From positions 1 to 15,596 of the forward strand of contig JBAYHM010000081.1 in assembly GCA_041666155.1 (NCBI GenBank): a DNA stretch of 15,596 bases, in the 5' to 3' direction. This document shows, piece after piece, positions 4,390 to 12,251 of this stretch. The notes under the pieces were generated by a model. The model did not search any database. It was not told where the DNA came from and saw nothing but the letters and a program-made list of their open reading frames with translations. Numbering within the stretch: position 1 is the first letter of the stretch; the number at the start of each line of letters is the position of its first letter. The position numbers and the translations under genes are program-made. The DNA comes from SZUA-426 sp041666155. Its GTDB lineage: Bacteria; Spirochaetota; Spirochaetia; Treponematales; Breznakiellaceae.

Positions 4390-4815
4390 ATGCTGTATCG
4401 CTTTGAAGTGCCCGGAGATGATTTCTCACGCGCTGGGCATGCGTCTACTGAAATTAAGCGTATCATGCAGCAACTCGGGCTTCCGCTCCGAGTGATAAAA
4501 CGGACGACTATATCGATGTATGAGGCTGAGATCAATATGGTTGTCCACGCCGGCGGTGGCGTGGCTGAAGTCGAAATCGGCAATTCGCAAATTACGGTAG
4601 TTCTGAGAGATTCTGGGCCCGGTATACCGGATCTTGAACTGGCGATGACGGAAGGTTGGTCCACCGCTCCCGAGTGGATTCGTGAGATGGGGTTCGGCGC
4701 CGGGATGGGGCTTTCCAACATGAAACGAAACACGGATGAAATGTCGATCGATACGGTCGTCGGCAAGGGTACGACGGTAACCCTGCGCATCAATGTTGAG
4801 CTGGGAGCATCCTGA
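4390..4815 (+). CDS. RsbW/SpoIIAB-like ATPase (anti-sigma-type HATPase, 141 aa)
   Basis: This is a stand-alone GHKL/HATPase domain of about the length of anti-sigma kinases. The N box is EAEINMVVHA at about residues 46-55, the G1 box is RDSGPGIPD (DxGxG) at about residues 75-83, and the G2 box is GAGMGLSNMK at about residues 104-113. The Bergerat-fold ATP site looks complete. Proteins of this kind phosphorylate anti-anti-sigma partners or act as soluble kinase domains. No sigma factor or STAS protein lies in the window. It starts 20 bases after the DRTGG gene, with only a weak ribosome binding site, and its stop overlaps the next start by one base. The partner is therefore likely the H-cluster protein or the DRTGG protein. 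Confidence 0.8.
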   Translation: MLYRFEVPGDDFSRAGHASTEIKRIMQQLGLPLRVIKRTTISMYEAEINMVVHAGGGVAEVEIGNSQITVVLRDSGPGIPDLELAMTEGWSTAPEWIREMGFGAGMGLSNMKRNTDEMSIDTVVGKGTTVTLRINVELGAS

Positions 4816-6149
4816 TGGAAACGTCCTCGATTCGCCATTCCGTCGTTTTGGATTCCGACGCGTGTCGGGGCTGCACGAATTGCATCAAGCGCTGTCCGGT
4901 AGAAGCGATACGCGTTCGGAAAAGCAAGGCCTCGATCATCGCTGAACGGTGTATTGATTGCGGCGAATGTATCCGGATGTGCCCCCATAAAGCCAAGAAA
5001 GCTGATTCCGATCAACTTTCAAGCATTAAGGCGTTCGATTATGCGATCGCGCTGCCCGCGCCCGCTTTTTTTGCGCAATTTGACGCGCTCATCCCGACTT
5101 CGGATATCGTGCAAGCGCTTCTTTCCCTCGGGTTTCATTCGATCGTTGAAGTAGCGGAGGCCGCGGAACTTGTGGCCACCGCGACTGCCGCCGTTCTTTC
5201 TTCGGCTGATCGACCTCGACCTCTTATTTCGGCCTCCTGTCCTGCCGTCGTTAGGCTCATCCAGGTACGCTACCCAAGCCTATTGGAAAACATGGCGAAA
5301 GTAATCTCCCCAATGGAAACCGCCGCCCGCATCGCCAAGGAACGCGCGCGGGAAGCGGGCCTTCACGGCCGCATCGGCGCGTTTTTTATTTCGCCCTGTC
5401 CCGCGAAAGTAACCGCTGCGCGGGCGCCCCTTAGCCTTGAAAAATCCGAAGTTGATGGTGTGGTTTCTTTCAAGGACATCCACATTCCTATGCTGGAAGC
5501 CCTAAGCCACGGGCGGACGGGAATCGCGCGGACCTGCTCGGATACGCAATTTCGGGCCGGCGCGGAAGGCATCGCCTGGGCGCGATCTGAAGGCGAATCC
5601 GAAAAGCATCAAGCGTATGCGTCCATCGCCGTAGACGGTATTGATCGGGTTATTTTCCTATTGGAGGAGATAGAAAATGGAGCGTTGTCAAACGTCGATT
5701 TTGTAGAAGCGCTCGCGTGTCCCGGCGGTTGCGTTGGAGGACCGCTTGTGGTGACTAATCCGTCGCTTGCACGCACACGAGTGCGGGGAAGGGAAGAGGA
5801 GCGGAAGCGGTTGTTCAGTGGGGTACCAATTGTTCGTTCGCCCATACGAACCGATCTGGATTGGACAGTGGAATTATCATCTCGGCCGGCACTGCTCCTT
5901 CATGCCGATTTTCGGACCGCCAGTTCCATGTTGGAAGAACTTGAGCGGATTGCCGAAAAACTGCCGGGGTTGGATTGTGGCTCCTGCGGCGCCCCCTCGT
6001 GCCGCGCGTTGGCTGAAGACATCGTCCGGGGGACGGCGACGCCGCACGATTGTATTTTCATCTTGCGTGAACGCCTGCGCGGATTGACCCGCGAATTGAT
6101 GGATTTGGAAGACTTTGAGCCTCCTTCTCTTGATCACGGGAGTACATAA
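4815..6149 (+). CDS. [FeFe]-hydrogenase-like H-cluster iron-sulfur protein (444 aa), probably regulatory
   Basis: Two 4Fe-4S ferredoxin motifs come first (Cys17/20/23/27 and Cys46/49/52/56). A hydrogenase large-subunit domain follows. Its three signature loops are present as SASCP (Cys142), SPCPAK (Cys195, Lys198) and LACPGGCVGG (Cys302, Cys306), so the four cysteines that hold the H-cluster are kept. The position just before Cys142, which is the proton-relay cysteine in catalytic enzymes (TSCCP), is Ser141. A third iron-sulfur site closes the protein (Cys388/391/396/413, pattern as in RnfB-type domains). At 444 residues, with this C-terminal site and beside a DRTGG protein and an ATPase, it resembles the sensory or poorly active hydrogenase classes rather than the bulk hydrogen producer. 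Start by TGATG overlap with GGGAG upstream. A redox or hydrogen sensor is my inference. Confidence 0.8.
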   Translation: METSSIRHSVVLDSDACRGCTNCIKRCPVEAIRVRKSKASIIAERCIDCGECIRMCPHKAKKADSDQLSSIKAFDYAIALPAPAFFAQFDALIPTSDIVQALLSLGFHSIVEVAEAAELVATATAAVLSSADRPRPLISASCPAVVRLIQVRYPSLLENMAKVISPMETAARIAKERAREAGLHGRIGAFFISPCPAKVTAARAPLSLEKSEVDGVVSFKDIHIPMLEALSHGRTGIARTCSDTQFRAGAEGIAWARSEGESEKHQAYASIAVDGIDRVIFLLEEIENGALSNVDFVEALACPGGCVGGPLVVTNPSLARTRVRGREEERKRLFSGVPIVRSPIRTDLDWTVELSSRPALLLHADFRTASSMLEELERIAEKLPGLDCGSCGAPSCRALAEDIVRGTATPHDCIFILRERLRGLTRELMDLEDFEPPSLDHGST

Positions 6150-6727
6150 TGCCGGAAGATTTGAGCCGGGACCAAAAGCGGCTGCTTAGGCTGTCCATCA
6201 AGGAAAGGCTGCGGAGTCTGTCTCTTGACCGCTTTTCGGAAGCCGGGGACGAGGTTGCTCGCAGTTTGCTTGCATTGCCCCAGTGGCAATGCGCCCGCAC
6301 GGTCTGCGCTTTTCTTTCCATGATTGGGGAAATAGATACCGACCGAATTTGCCGAGCCGCCCTCGATTCGGGAAAAACGCTATGCCTGCCGCGAGTCCAG
6401 GGTGAAGATATCAATTTTTACATCGGTCGGCTTGACCAGCCATGGTTTTTAGGCGCGTTCGGCATACGGGAACCTCTTTCCGACGCTTCACGGGCCGATT
6501 TTGCGCTTGTGGCCGGTCCGATTTTAGTCCTTGTTCCCGGTCTTGCTTTTGATTCCGCGGGTGGACGGCTGGGGCGCGGGAAAGGGTTCTATGACCGTTT
6601 CCTACGATCTTTGCGATCCCGACGTACCGACGTGTTTGCGGTCGGGATTGGACTTGGCGCCCAAGTGGTCGAATCCGTCCCCGTTACCGAGTCCGATGAG
6701 CGCTTGGATGCGCTGCTGACAGATTAA
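6149..6727 (+). CDS. 5-formyltetrahydrofolate cyclo-ligase (192 aa)
   Basis: The enzyme uses ATP to turn 5-formyl-THF into 5,10-methenyl-THF in the cytoplasm, returning a dead-end folate to one-carbon metabolism. The family hallmark is clear at about residues 127-150: VPGLAFDSAGGRLGRGKGFY, then DRFL. The N-terminal basic segment (RDQKRLLRLSIKERL) and the middle strand with CLPRVQGEDINFY also fit, and the length is normal. The start overlaps the previous stop by one base (TAATG), so it is in the same operon, although no functional tie to the H-cluster protein is obvious. A sensible reading is simple cotranscription of a housekeeping gene. Confidence 0.92.
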   Translation: MPEDLSRDQKRLLRLSIKERLRSLSLDRFSEAGDEVARSLLALPQWQCARTVCAFLSMIGEIDTDRICRAALDSGKTLCLPRVQGEDINFYIGRLDQPWFLGAFGIREPLSDASRADFALVAGPILVLVPGLAFDSAGGRLGRGKGFYDRFLRSLRSRRTDVFAVGIGLGAQVVESVPVTESDERLDALLTD

Positions 6728-6804
6728 CGGCGCTGCCGATACGTATTTGCCGCGTTGATTCATCCGCGTGTTATCGCTATCTTTCTATAAAGAGGTATCT
6801 TGGC

Positions 6805-7392
6805 ATGGCACATATTAAAAGCGCGCTCGAAATAGCGCTTGAACGCACCGAATCGGTCAAAAGCGATAAGGCAGGGGTCGAACAATTCGAACTGCGGCGC
6901 GAGGGAAAGAAAATCGCCGGGACATTTCTTGAAGCTCCCGAGGAGAAGCCTATAGAGGCCGCCTTGAAACGATTTCCGAAGGACAAGCTCAATGCGGTCC
7001 GCCGCGGCGTACTAGATATCCTGATCACCCAAATTTCATTGCCGTCCGGCCGTGATGAGTTGGTTCGCTTGGAGACTGTCGGCAAAGGGCTCCACACGAT
7101 CATCGGGGATATAAAATTCGCGACAATTTTCCAGCAGCTGGTCCAGGCCTTGGACCGTTATCTTTCCGAAGTCGACCAATACGACAAAGCGATACGACAG
7201 CAATACGCGCCTAAGCTCCGGCAAAAAGAGGACGAGGTCGCGCGTCGTACCGGACGCCGCGTGCAAATCGATCCCATGCAGGATCCGGAATTCGTGCAAT
7301 TCTATAACCAAAACATGGGCACTCTTAAGGACCGTTACCAGACCGCGGTGGAACAGGTTCGGGCCCAGGCTTTGGCTCTTTTCGAAGGCTGA
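6805..7392 (+). CDS. Conserved-looking helical protein of unknown function (195 aa)
   Basis: I do not recognise this protein. It is soluble, highly charged and mostly helical, with no signal peptide or membrane segment. Residues about 110-190 look like long helices (IFQQLVQALDRYLSEVDQYD, KLRQKEDEVARRTGRRVQ, RYQTAVEQVRAQALALFEG) that could form a coiled coil. A shorter folded region precedes them. The start has AGAGG 10 bases upstream. It follows the cyclo-ligase by 77 bases in the same direction and is read toward thiol peroxidase. Codon use is like its neighbours, so it seems native. The ordered secondary structure argues for a real protein. Confidence 0.75.
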   Translation: MAHIKSALEIALERTESVKSDKAGVEQFELRREGKKIAGTFLEAPEEKPIEAALKRFPKDKLNAVRRGVLDILITQISLPSGRDELVRLETVGKGLHTIIGDIKFATIFQQLVQALDRYLSEVDQYDKAIRQQYAPKLRQKEDEVARRTGRRVQIDPMQDPEFVQFYNQNMGTLKDRYQTAVEQVRAQALALFEG

Positions 7393-7469
7393 CGCGGTAA
7401 GAAAAACGACGGGATTTTCATAGGGTCAGGGATCCGCTTAAATACCAAATCGACATCTACATTTCGTCA

Positions 7470-7513
7470 ATAGGAGTCGCACCGAAGGCTCCGGCTTTCG
7501 GTGCGACCCCCTA
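7470..7513. terminator. Hairpin between convergent genes, possible bidirectional terminator
   Basis: GTCGCACCGAA (7476-7486) pairs exactly with TTCGGTGCGAC (7497-7507). A further 5 bp (ATAGG/CCTAT) continue outside a small internal loop. It lies between the ends of two converging genes, which suits a terminator, but no T-run follows on either strand. It could instead protect message ends. Confidence 0.5.
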
Positions 7514-7522
7514 TAGGCAAGC

Positions 7523-8023
7523 TTATTTTGCGGCGGCTATCGCTTTCGGGTAATCGGGTTCTTGAGTGATTTCCGGGACTTGCTCAGTATAACGAACCAC
7601 ATCGTCGGTTCCGAGAACCACCACGGCGCGGCTAAGAATACCCGCGAGGGGGCCGTCAATCATTTCAACGCCATAGTCTTTTCCGAAGGCTCTGTTTCGC
7701 ATTTGTGAAAGGGGAATGACGTTGTTGACGCCTTCCGCTTTACAGAAGCGGCCTTGCGCGAAAGGCAAGTCGCAAGAAATCGTCAGTACGACAACGTTCG
7801 ATAATTTAGATACCTCAGCGTCGAACTTTTTTGCCGAGAGGGCGCAAACGGACGTGTCCAGGCTCGGAACGATATTCAAAATCTTGATTTTTCCTTTATA
7901 GTCGCTCAGTCTTTTATCCGAAAGACTTCCGTCGGTTAGCAAGAAATCCGGGGCTTTAGCGCCAACCTTGGGGAGCGATCCGACCGTAGAAATGGGTGAA
8001 CCCTTAAAATTGATCTTTGCCAT
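7523..8023 (-). CDS. tpx: Thiol peroxidase, Tpx type (166 aa)
   Basis: This is a 2-Cys atypical peroxiredoxin that reduces hydrogen peroxide and organic peroxides using thioredoxin. The peroxidatic site PSLDTSVC has Cys60, and the resolving Cys94 sits in CDLPFAQGRFC, the spacing typical of Tpx. The opening (GSPISTVGSLPKVGAKAPDF) and length also match. The start ATG has GGAGG upstream. It stands alone on the minus strand, convergent with the unknown 195-residue gene and divergent from the small conserved protein. A weak promoter (TTGCCT, 17 bases, TACCTT) can be drawn upstream. In an anaerobe it would serve in defence against brief oxygen exposure. Confidence 0.95.
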   Translation of the reverse strand: MAKINFKGSPISTVGSLPKVGAKAPDFLLTDGSLSDKRLSDYKGKIKILNIVPSLDTSVCALSAKKFDAEVSKLSNVVVLTISCDLPFAQGRFCKAEGVNNVIPLSQMRNRAFGKDYGVEMIDGPLAGILSRAVVVLGTDDVVRYTEQVPEITQEPDYPKAIAAAK

Positions 8024-8092
8024 GCGTTCCTCCGTTACTCAAAGGTACGATGTTCACCCCGCGTAGGCAAGCACGTATTTTACTTCATTTTA

Positions 8093-8101
8093 TGGTATAC
8101 T
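8093..8101 (+). promoter_or_regulatory. Extended -10 promoter of the small conserved protein
   Basis: TGGTATACT carries TATACT (one mismatch from TATAAT) with the upstream TG that marks an extended -10. No good -35 box lies 16-18 bases before, as is common for this class. The resulting leader would be only about 12 bases. Confidence 0.45.
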
Positions 8102-8119
8102 CCGCGACCGGAGGTTTTG

Positions 8120-8506
8120 ATGAAGATCGAGCTGTTTACCCTGTGTGATTTTGCTCAAGAGAACGCGGGCAAGCTGACCGTCGTCGGAACTTTCGATACG
8201 ATCGTCGCGAGGGAATTCCCCTGTGTCCACCCGCTTTTGTCCATCGTCGTCAGGCTACGCCACGATTTATGGGAGTTCGGGCGGCATCGCTTCCGCGTTG
8301 AAACGCGCGATCTTGACGGCGTTTCCGCCACCGCACCCGTCGAGGGAAGTTTGGAGGTCCGAGGAGTGGGAAACGCGACCGCTGTTTCCCACATCATCTT
8401 CAACGTCGCCAATGCCCATTTCAAAACCTCCGGAGTCGTGAGCTGGACCTTGTATTTCGACGATGCGGAAGCCGCTACGATTCCGCTATATCTGCGGAAG
8501 GGCTGA
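8120..8506 (+). CDS. Small conserved beta-rich protein of unknown function (128 aa)
   Basis: The protein starts MKIELFTLCDFAQENAGKLT and continues as alternating strands with few helices. It has no signal peptide, membrane segment or catalytic motif. The opening and layout (VVGTFDTIVAREFPCVHP, then RFRVETRDLDG, ending PLYLRKG) resemble a family of small conserved proteins that I think is labelled DUF6941, a name given from memory. The ATG at 8120 is favoured over the TTG directly before it because GGAGG lies 5 bases upstream. It is a single-gene unit ending just before the convergent zinc dehydrogenase. Function is unknown. Confidence 0.75.
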   Translation: MKIELFTLCDFAQENAGKLTVVGTFDTIVAREFPCVHPLLSIVVRLRHDLWEFGRHRFRVETRDLDGVSATAPVEGSLEVRGVGNATAVSHIIFNVANAHFKTSGVVSWTLYFDDAEAATIPLYLRKG

Positions 8507-8516
8507 TAATCGATCC

Positions 8517-9542
8517 TCATGGAACAAGCAGAATCTTGTATCCTTCTTTGTTGATAGCCATGCCGAAGCCTTTTTCCCAGTTGCAAAGGGGCAATTTTGC
8601 GCTGATAAGCGGTTTTAGATTGACCTGTTTGAATTCCAGAAGCCGTAGCGCACGTTCCCAGGAAGAAGTGATCGCGGTGAAGCCGCTCGTTATCGTCAGT
8701 TCTTTTTTGAGGACGAGATCGTTATCAAAAAGGATCTTTTTCCCGAATAATCCGACTTGCACGTACAGGCCCGTCTTCTTGAGCACCGCGATGCAGGTAT
8801 CGGTGGAAGCGGCGACGCCCGAACATTCGAAAGCGACATCAAAGCCTAGCCCGTACGTGAGCTCCCTCATTTTTTGTTCAGCGCCGGGCGAATCGACTTC
8901 AACGACCGCGTAGGCTCCGAGTTCCGCCGCGAGAGCCAAGCGCGCCGCGTCTTTGGCGATTCCTCCGACGACAACGTTCGCGCCGTTTGCGCGCGCTACC
9001 TGGAACGCTAGGTTGCCGATTGTTCCCGGTCCTGAAACAAAAACGAAATCCCCCGCCTTGATCGTCGCTTTTTCTGTAACGCTTCTGACGACGCAGGCTA
9101 ACGGCTCGCAGAGCGCCGCCTCATCAAGCGAAACGGCTTTGGGAATTTTAAACGCTTTGTCGGCGGGTACCGTCAGATATTCGGCGAAGGCTCCGTTCAC
9201 GTGGGTCCCGATGGCCGACCTCGTTTCGCAAAGCATATGCAAACCCGCTTTGCAATATGCGCATGTTTCGCAGGTTTTGATCGTTGTCAACGACACGACA
9301 CGATCACCTATCGCGAAAGAAGAAACGTCGATACCGACTTCGGTGACGATTCCTGAGTATTCATGTCCCATGACCATGGGCGGCTTTGTTTCGTATTCGT
9401 CCTTCATGATGTGGAGGTCGGTTCCGCAAATACCGGCGGCATGAACCTTTATTTTGATTTCATTTTTTTCCGGTTTTGGTTCAGCGATATCGCGGAGCAT
9501 CACTCCGTCGGGACCCTTTTTAATTTTCATCAACGCTTGCAT
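8517..9542 (-). CDS. Zinc-dependent alcohol/polyol dehydrogenase, MDR family (341 aa)
   Basis: This enzyme oxidises a secondary alcohol or polyol, or reduces the ketone, with NAD(P). The catalytic zinc site is seen in GICGTDLH (Cys39, His44) and GHEYSG (His60, Glu61). The structural zinc has Cys91/94/97/105. The cofactor loop is GPGTIG, and the next strand ends in VVVGGIAKD, with Gly instead of the acidic residue usual for NAD, so NADP use is possible. It is closest in style to sorbitol, threonine and related dehydrogenases. AGGAG lies 8 bases before the ATG. It diverges from the catabolic cluster and shares its control region, so it probably acts on the same substrate or its product. Confidence 0.85.
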   Translation of the reverse strand: MQALMKIKKGPDGVMLRDIAEPKPEKNEIKIKVHAAGICGTDLHIMKDEYETKPPMVMGHEYSGIVTEVGIDVSSFAIGDRVVSLTTIKTCETCAYCKAGLHMLCETRSAIGTHVNGAFAEYLTVPADKAFKIPKAVSLDEAALCEPLACVVRSVTEKATIKAGDFVFVSGPGTIGNLAFQVARANGANVVVGGIAKDAARLALAAELGAYAVVEVDSPGAEQKMRELTYGLGFDVAFECSGVAASTDTCIAVLKKTGLYVQVGLFGKKILFDNDLVLKKELTITSGFTAITSSWERALRLLEFKQVNLKPLISAKLPLCNWEKGFGMAINKEGYKILLVP

Positions 9543-9629
9543 GCGGGATCTCCTGATGCGGTTCGAATGGCTTTCACCGGGAAGTCTCTCACCCTTTCAC
9601 CTATGAGTCAAGTTTTTCAATAGATCGGG

Positions 9630-9644
9630 ATCGTTATTGACGAT
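9630..9644. promoter_or_regulatory. Small palindrome in the divergent control region
   Basis: ATCGT-tattg-ACGAT is a 5-bp inverted repeat between the two divergent genes, 14 bases before the rightward -35 box. It could be a second operator site. It is short and may be chance. The rest of 9543-9657 shows no other strong feature apart from a possible leftward -35 box TTGACT. Confidence 0.25.
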
Positions 9645-9657
9645 TAGTCGAAAAAAG

Positions 9658-9686
9658 TTGCATGCTCCTGATAGTCATGGTATAAA
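9658..9686 (+). promoter_or_regulatory. Promoter of the catabolic cluster
   Basis: TTGCAT (9658-9663) and TATAAA (9681-9686) are spaced by exactly 17 bases, with TATAAA one mismatch from consensus. Transcription would start near 9693, about 39 bases before the aldehyde dehydrogenase ATG. Confidence 0.6.
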
Positions 9687-9696
9687 GGTCATACCA
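9678..9696. promoter_or_regulatory. Candidate operator overlapping the -10 box
   Basis: TGGTAT (9678-9683) is inverted as ATACCA (9691-9696) around 7 bases and covers the -10 box. FadR-type GntR regulators commonly bind TGGT...ACCA palindromes, and one is encoded at the end of this cluster, so repression by it is plausible. The 7-base spacing is longer than usual for that family. Confidence 0.45.
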
Positions 9697-9731
9697 ATAT
9701 TTATTTTAATGGTTTAAGCGAGGTTAATAAT

Positions 9732-11087
9732 ATGGACGCGTATGTTAAGGATTTAGTGGTTCGATCCCGCAAAGCTCAGGCGTTATTAGCGAAGTATTCC
9801 CAGGAACAGGTCGACGAACTGGTGAAACGCATCGGGAAAGTCGTATATGACAACGCGGAAGTATTCTCTAAAATGGCGGTTGAGGAATCGGGCATGGGTA
9901 CCCTTGAGCATAAGATTCTAAAAAAGAAAGGTAAAGCCCGAATTCTTTGGTACAGTTTGAAGGGGAAGAAGAGCATCGGCGTGATTTCTAAAGACCCGAA
10001 GACGGGCATTACTGAAATAGCGAAACCGGTCGGCGTCGTCGGGGCGATTCAGCCGTGCACGAATCCCATCGTAACACCCATGGCAAACGCGATGAGCGCT
10101 ATAAAAGGTCGGAACTCCATCGTCCTTTCCCCGCATCCGCGCACTGCCAATTGCACGAAATATTTCGTGGAGCTCGTCAAGAAATCCTGGAAGGATTTGA
10201 ACCCCCCCATGGATATCCTGTTGAGCGTCGACGAGCCGACCGTTGATCGGACGAAAGAATTGATGAGCTTGGTAGATGTCGTCGTCGCGACCGGCGGTCC
10301 TGATATGGTGAGGTCTGCGTATTCGAGCGGTAAACCGTCTTTCGGCGTCGGTCCCGGCAACGTGCAGTGCGTATTTGATAAAGGCATCGACGTAAAAACC
10401 GCCGTTGAAAAAACCATCTTCGGGCGAATATTCGATAATGGAATTATCTGCTCGGGTGAACAGGCCGTCATGATCCCGAAGGACCAATACGCTTCGGTCT
10501 TAAAAGAATTCGAGGCCCAAAAAACCTACATCGCCAAGAAAGACGAAGTTGAGAAATTACGGGCCGTCTTGTTTCCTGAAGGTCGGATAAGCAAGCACAT
10601 GGTCGGTAAGACGGTCCAGGGAATCGCGGCAGCGGCCGGTATCACAGTTCCGGAAGGAAAGGTTCTCATCGGAATCGACTGCGCGGATGAGCCGCTTGAC
10701 GGAGCCCTCCGCAAGGAAAAAATGTTTCCGGTAATCGCGTTTTTCCCTTACGGCGAATTCGATGAAGCGATCTCGATCTCCAAGCATAATCTCACCATTG
10801 AGGGCATGGGGCATTCGGTGGTCATTCACAGCGTAAACGACGAGCATATCGATAGGTTCGGGATTGAGATGAACGTCAGCCGCGTAGTCGTCAACGAGCC
10901 GTGCGCAACCACTAACGGCGGCAGCTTCAAAAACGGGCTTGCGCCGACCAGCACTCTCGGCTGCGGTTCATGGGGCAACAATAGTATTTCGGAAAATTTC
11001 ACCTACAAGCATTTGTTGAATATCACGCGAATTGCGCGGGTGCTCCCTGACGCGAAAATTCCGACCGACGAAGAATTGTGGGGGTAA
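9732..11087 (+). CDS. CoA-acylating aldehyde dehydrogenase (451 aa)
   Basis: The enzyme converts an aldehyde, CoA and NAD(P)+ into an acyl-CoA and NAD(P)H, or the reverse. The family is marked by the catalytic Cys240 in FDNGIICSGEQAV, the same motif as the N-terminal half of AdhE, and by the cofactor part (GAIQPCTNPIVTPMANAMSA, GVGPGNVQCVFDKGID). The end has VVNEPCATTNGGSFKNGLAP and LGCGSWGNNSISEN, also typical. Length fits single-domain members such as acetaldehyde, succinate-semialdehyde and sulfoacetaldehyde acylating enzymes. The sequence alone does not decide between these. GAGG lies 8 bases before the ATG. The ATP-forming acyl-CoA synthetase subunits directly follow, so the likely direction is aldehyde to acyl-CoA. 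No encapsulation peptide is seen, so a microcompartment is unlikely. Confidence 0.88.
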   Translation: MDAYVKDLVVRSRKAQALLAKYSQEQVDELVKRIGKVVYDNAEVFSKMAVEESGMGTLEHKILKKKGKARILWYSLKGKKSIGVISKDPKTGITEIAKPVGVVGAIQPCTNPIVTPMANAMSAIKGRNSIVLSPHPRTANCTKYFVELVKKSWKDLNPPMDILLSVDEPTVDRTKELMSLVDVVVATGGPDMVRSAYSSGKPSFGVGPGNVQCVFDKGIDVKTAVEKTIFGRIFDNGIICSGEQAVMIPKDQYASVLKEFEAQKTYIAKKDEVEKLRAVLFPEGRISKHMVGKTVQGIAAAAGITVPEGKVLIGIDCADEPLDGALRKEKMFPVIAFFPYGEFDEAISISKHNLTIEGMGHSVVIHSVNDEHIDRFGIEMNVSRVVVNEPCATTNGGSFKNGLAPTSTLGCGSWGNNSISENFTYKHLLNITRIARVLPDAKIPTDEELWG

Positions 11088-11090
11088 CGC

Positions 11091-12251
11091 ATGAAGCTGC
11101 TGGAGTATAACGCGCACGCGCTTTTTTCTGAATTCGGTCTGCCTTCCTTAAAAGGGTTTGTCGCCGACTCCGTGGCAGAGGTGAAGCGGAAGGTGGGCGC
11201 GTACGCCCCTGACGCTTCTTTGTCTTTTCCGTTGGTAGTCAAGGCCCAGGTCCAAACCGGCGGACGCGGTAAAGCCGGCGGCATTCGTTTCGCGAATACA
11301 AGCGATGAATTGGAAATCGAGGCTTCACGTGTGCTTGGAATGTCGATCAACGGTTTGACCGTCAAGAAAATATTCGTTACCGAAAAAGTTGACGTAAAGC
11401 GCGAAATGTACCTCAGCGTGGCGCTCGACCGAAAAGAAAGATCGCCCGTCATAGTCTTTTGCGCCGACGGCGGAATGGAAATCAACGACATCGCCGACCG
11501 CTTTCCCGAAAAAGTGGTGAAGATTCACTTGCGCGGGGAAACGGAAATAAAGCCGTTCATGGTCCAGTACTTGCTTGATAAATCAGGACTCGACTCCTCC
11601 TATAAAGATCGGCTGACCAAGATCATCTCCTCCCTTCTGGCCCTGTTCTTCGGCAAGAACGCCATGCTCGTGGAAATAAACCCTCTGGTGGTCACAACTG
11701 CCGACGAATTGTTTTGTCTAGACGGTAAGATCGATATCGATGACAACGCACTGTATAAGTTCGATGATATTCGGGTTGTGCGTGATGAGATGGAAACGAA
11801 CCCGCTGATTCTTGAAGCGAGAAAATGGGACTTCCTGTATATTCCCGTTGTTGAGAATGGCGATATCGCCGTCATAAGTAACGGTTCGGGTATGCTCATG
11901 TCCAGCATTGATCTTATTTCAAAGAAAGGTTTTGAGGTTCATTCGGTTCTTGATCTCGGCGGCGGAGCGACCGCGGAACGAATCAAGGAAGCGGTGCGCA
12001 TCGTTCTTTCCGAGAAAAAAATCAGACTTCTGTTCGTCAATATTTTCGGCGGCATTACCCGCTGCGACGAGATCGCGAAGGGAATTGAGGGTTCGTGGGA
12101 TCAGGTGCGTAGCAAAAAACTAGTGCTTCGGCTTGAGGGAACGAATAAAGATGCCGGTGCGAAAATCATGCGCGATCTGAATCCGGAAATTTATTTGGCT
12201 GACGACCTAGTCGATGGGGTGGACCGCATAGTTAAGGAGATGGGACGATGA
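11091..12251 (+). CDS. ADP-forming acyl-CoA synthetase, beta subunit (SucC-like, 386 aa)
   Basis: With the alpha subunit it would interconvert acyl-CoA, ADP and phosphate with acid, CoA and ATP. An ATP-grasp domain fills the first 240 residues: KAQVQTGGRGKAGGIRF binds nucleotide, and EINPLVV with DGKIDIDDNALYK binds metal. The C-terminal flavodoxin-like part carries NGSGMLMSSIDLI, LDLGGGA, FVNIFGGITRCDEIA and LEGTNKDAGAKIM. All are kept as in succinyl-CoA synthetase, and the length matches. It starts 3 bases after the dehydrogenase, with GGGGG upstream, and overlaps the alpha subunit by 4 bases. There is no other citric acid cycle gene here, so a role in this local pathway is more likely than in the cycle. 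Confidence 0.88.
   Translation: MKLLEYNAHALFSEFGLPSLKGFVADSVAEVKRKVGAYAPDASLSFPLVVKAQVQTGGRGKAGGIRFANTSDELEIEASRVLGMSINGLTVKKIFVTEKVDVKREMYLSVALDRKERSPVIVFCADGGMEINDIADRFPEKVVKIHLRGETEIKPFMVQYLLDKSGLDSSYKDRLTKIISSLLALFFGKNAMLVEINPLVVTTADELFCLDGKIDIDDNALYKFDDIRVVRDEMETNPLILEARKWDFLYIPVVENGDIAVISNGSGMLMSSIDLISKKGFEVHSVLDLGGGATAERIKEAVRIVLSEKKIRLLFVNIFGGITRCDEIAKGIEGSWDQVRSKKLVLRLEGTNKDAGAKIMRDLNPEIYLADDLVDGVDRIVKEMGR

Noticed and set aside
4263..5015. Open frame of 250 codons on the minus strand
   Set aside because: It lies opposite three well-supported genes, has no ribosome binding site or motif and is rich in Ser, Arg and Ile, as expected for a shadow frame.
9543..9731. Riboswitch ahead of the aldehyde dehydrogenase gene
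   Set aside because: The predicted transcript leader is only about 39 bases, too short for a known riboswitch, and no conserved fold is seen.
9732..11087. Microcompartment (propanediol or ethanolamine type) aldehyde dehydrogenase
   Set aside because: No N-terminal encapsulation helix is seen, and no shell protein gene is in the window.
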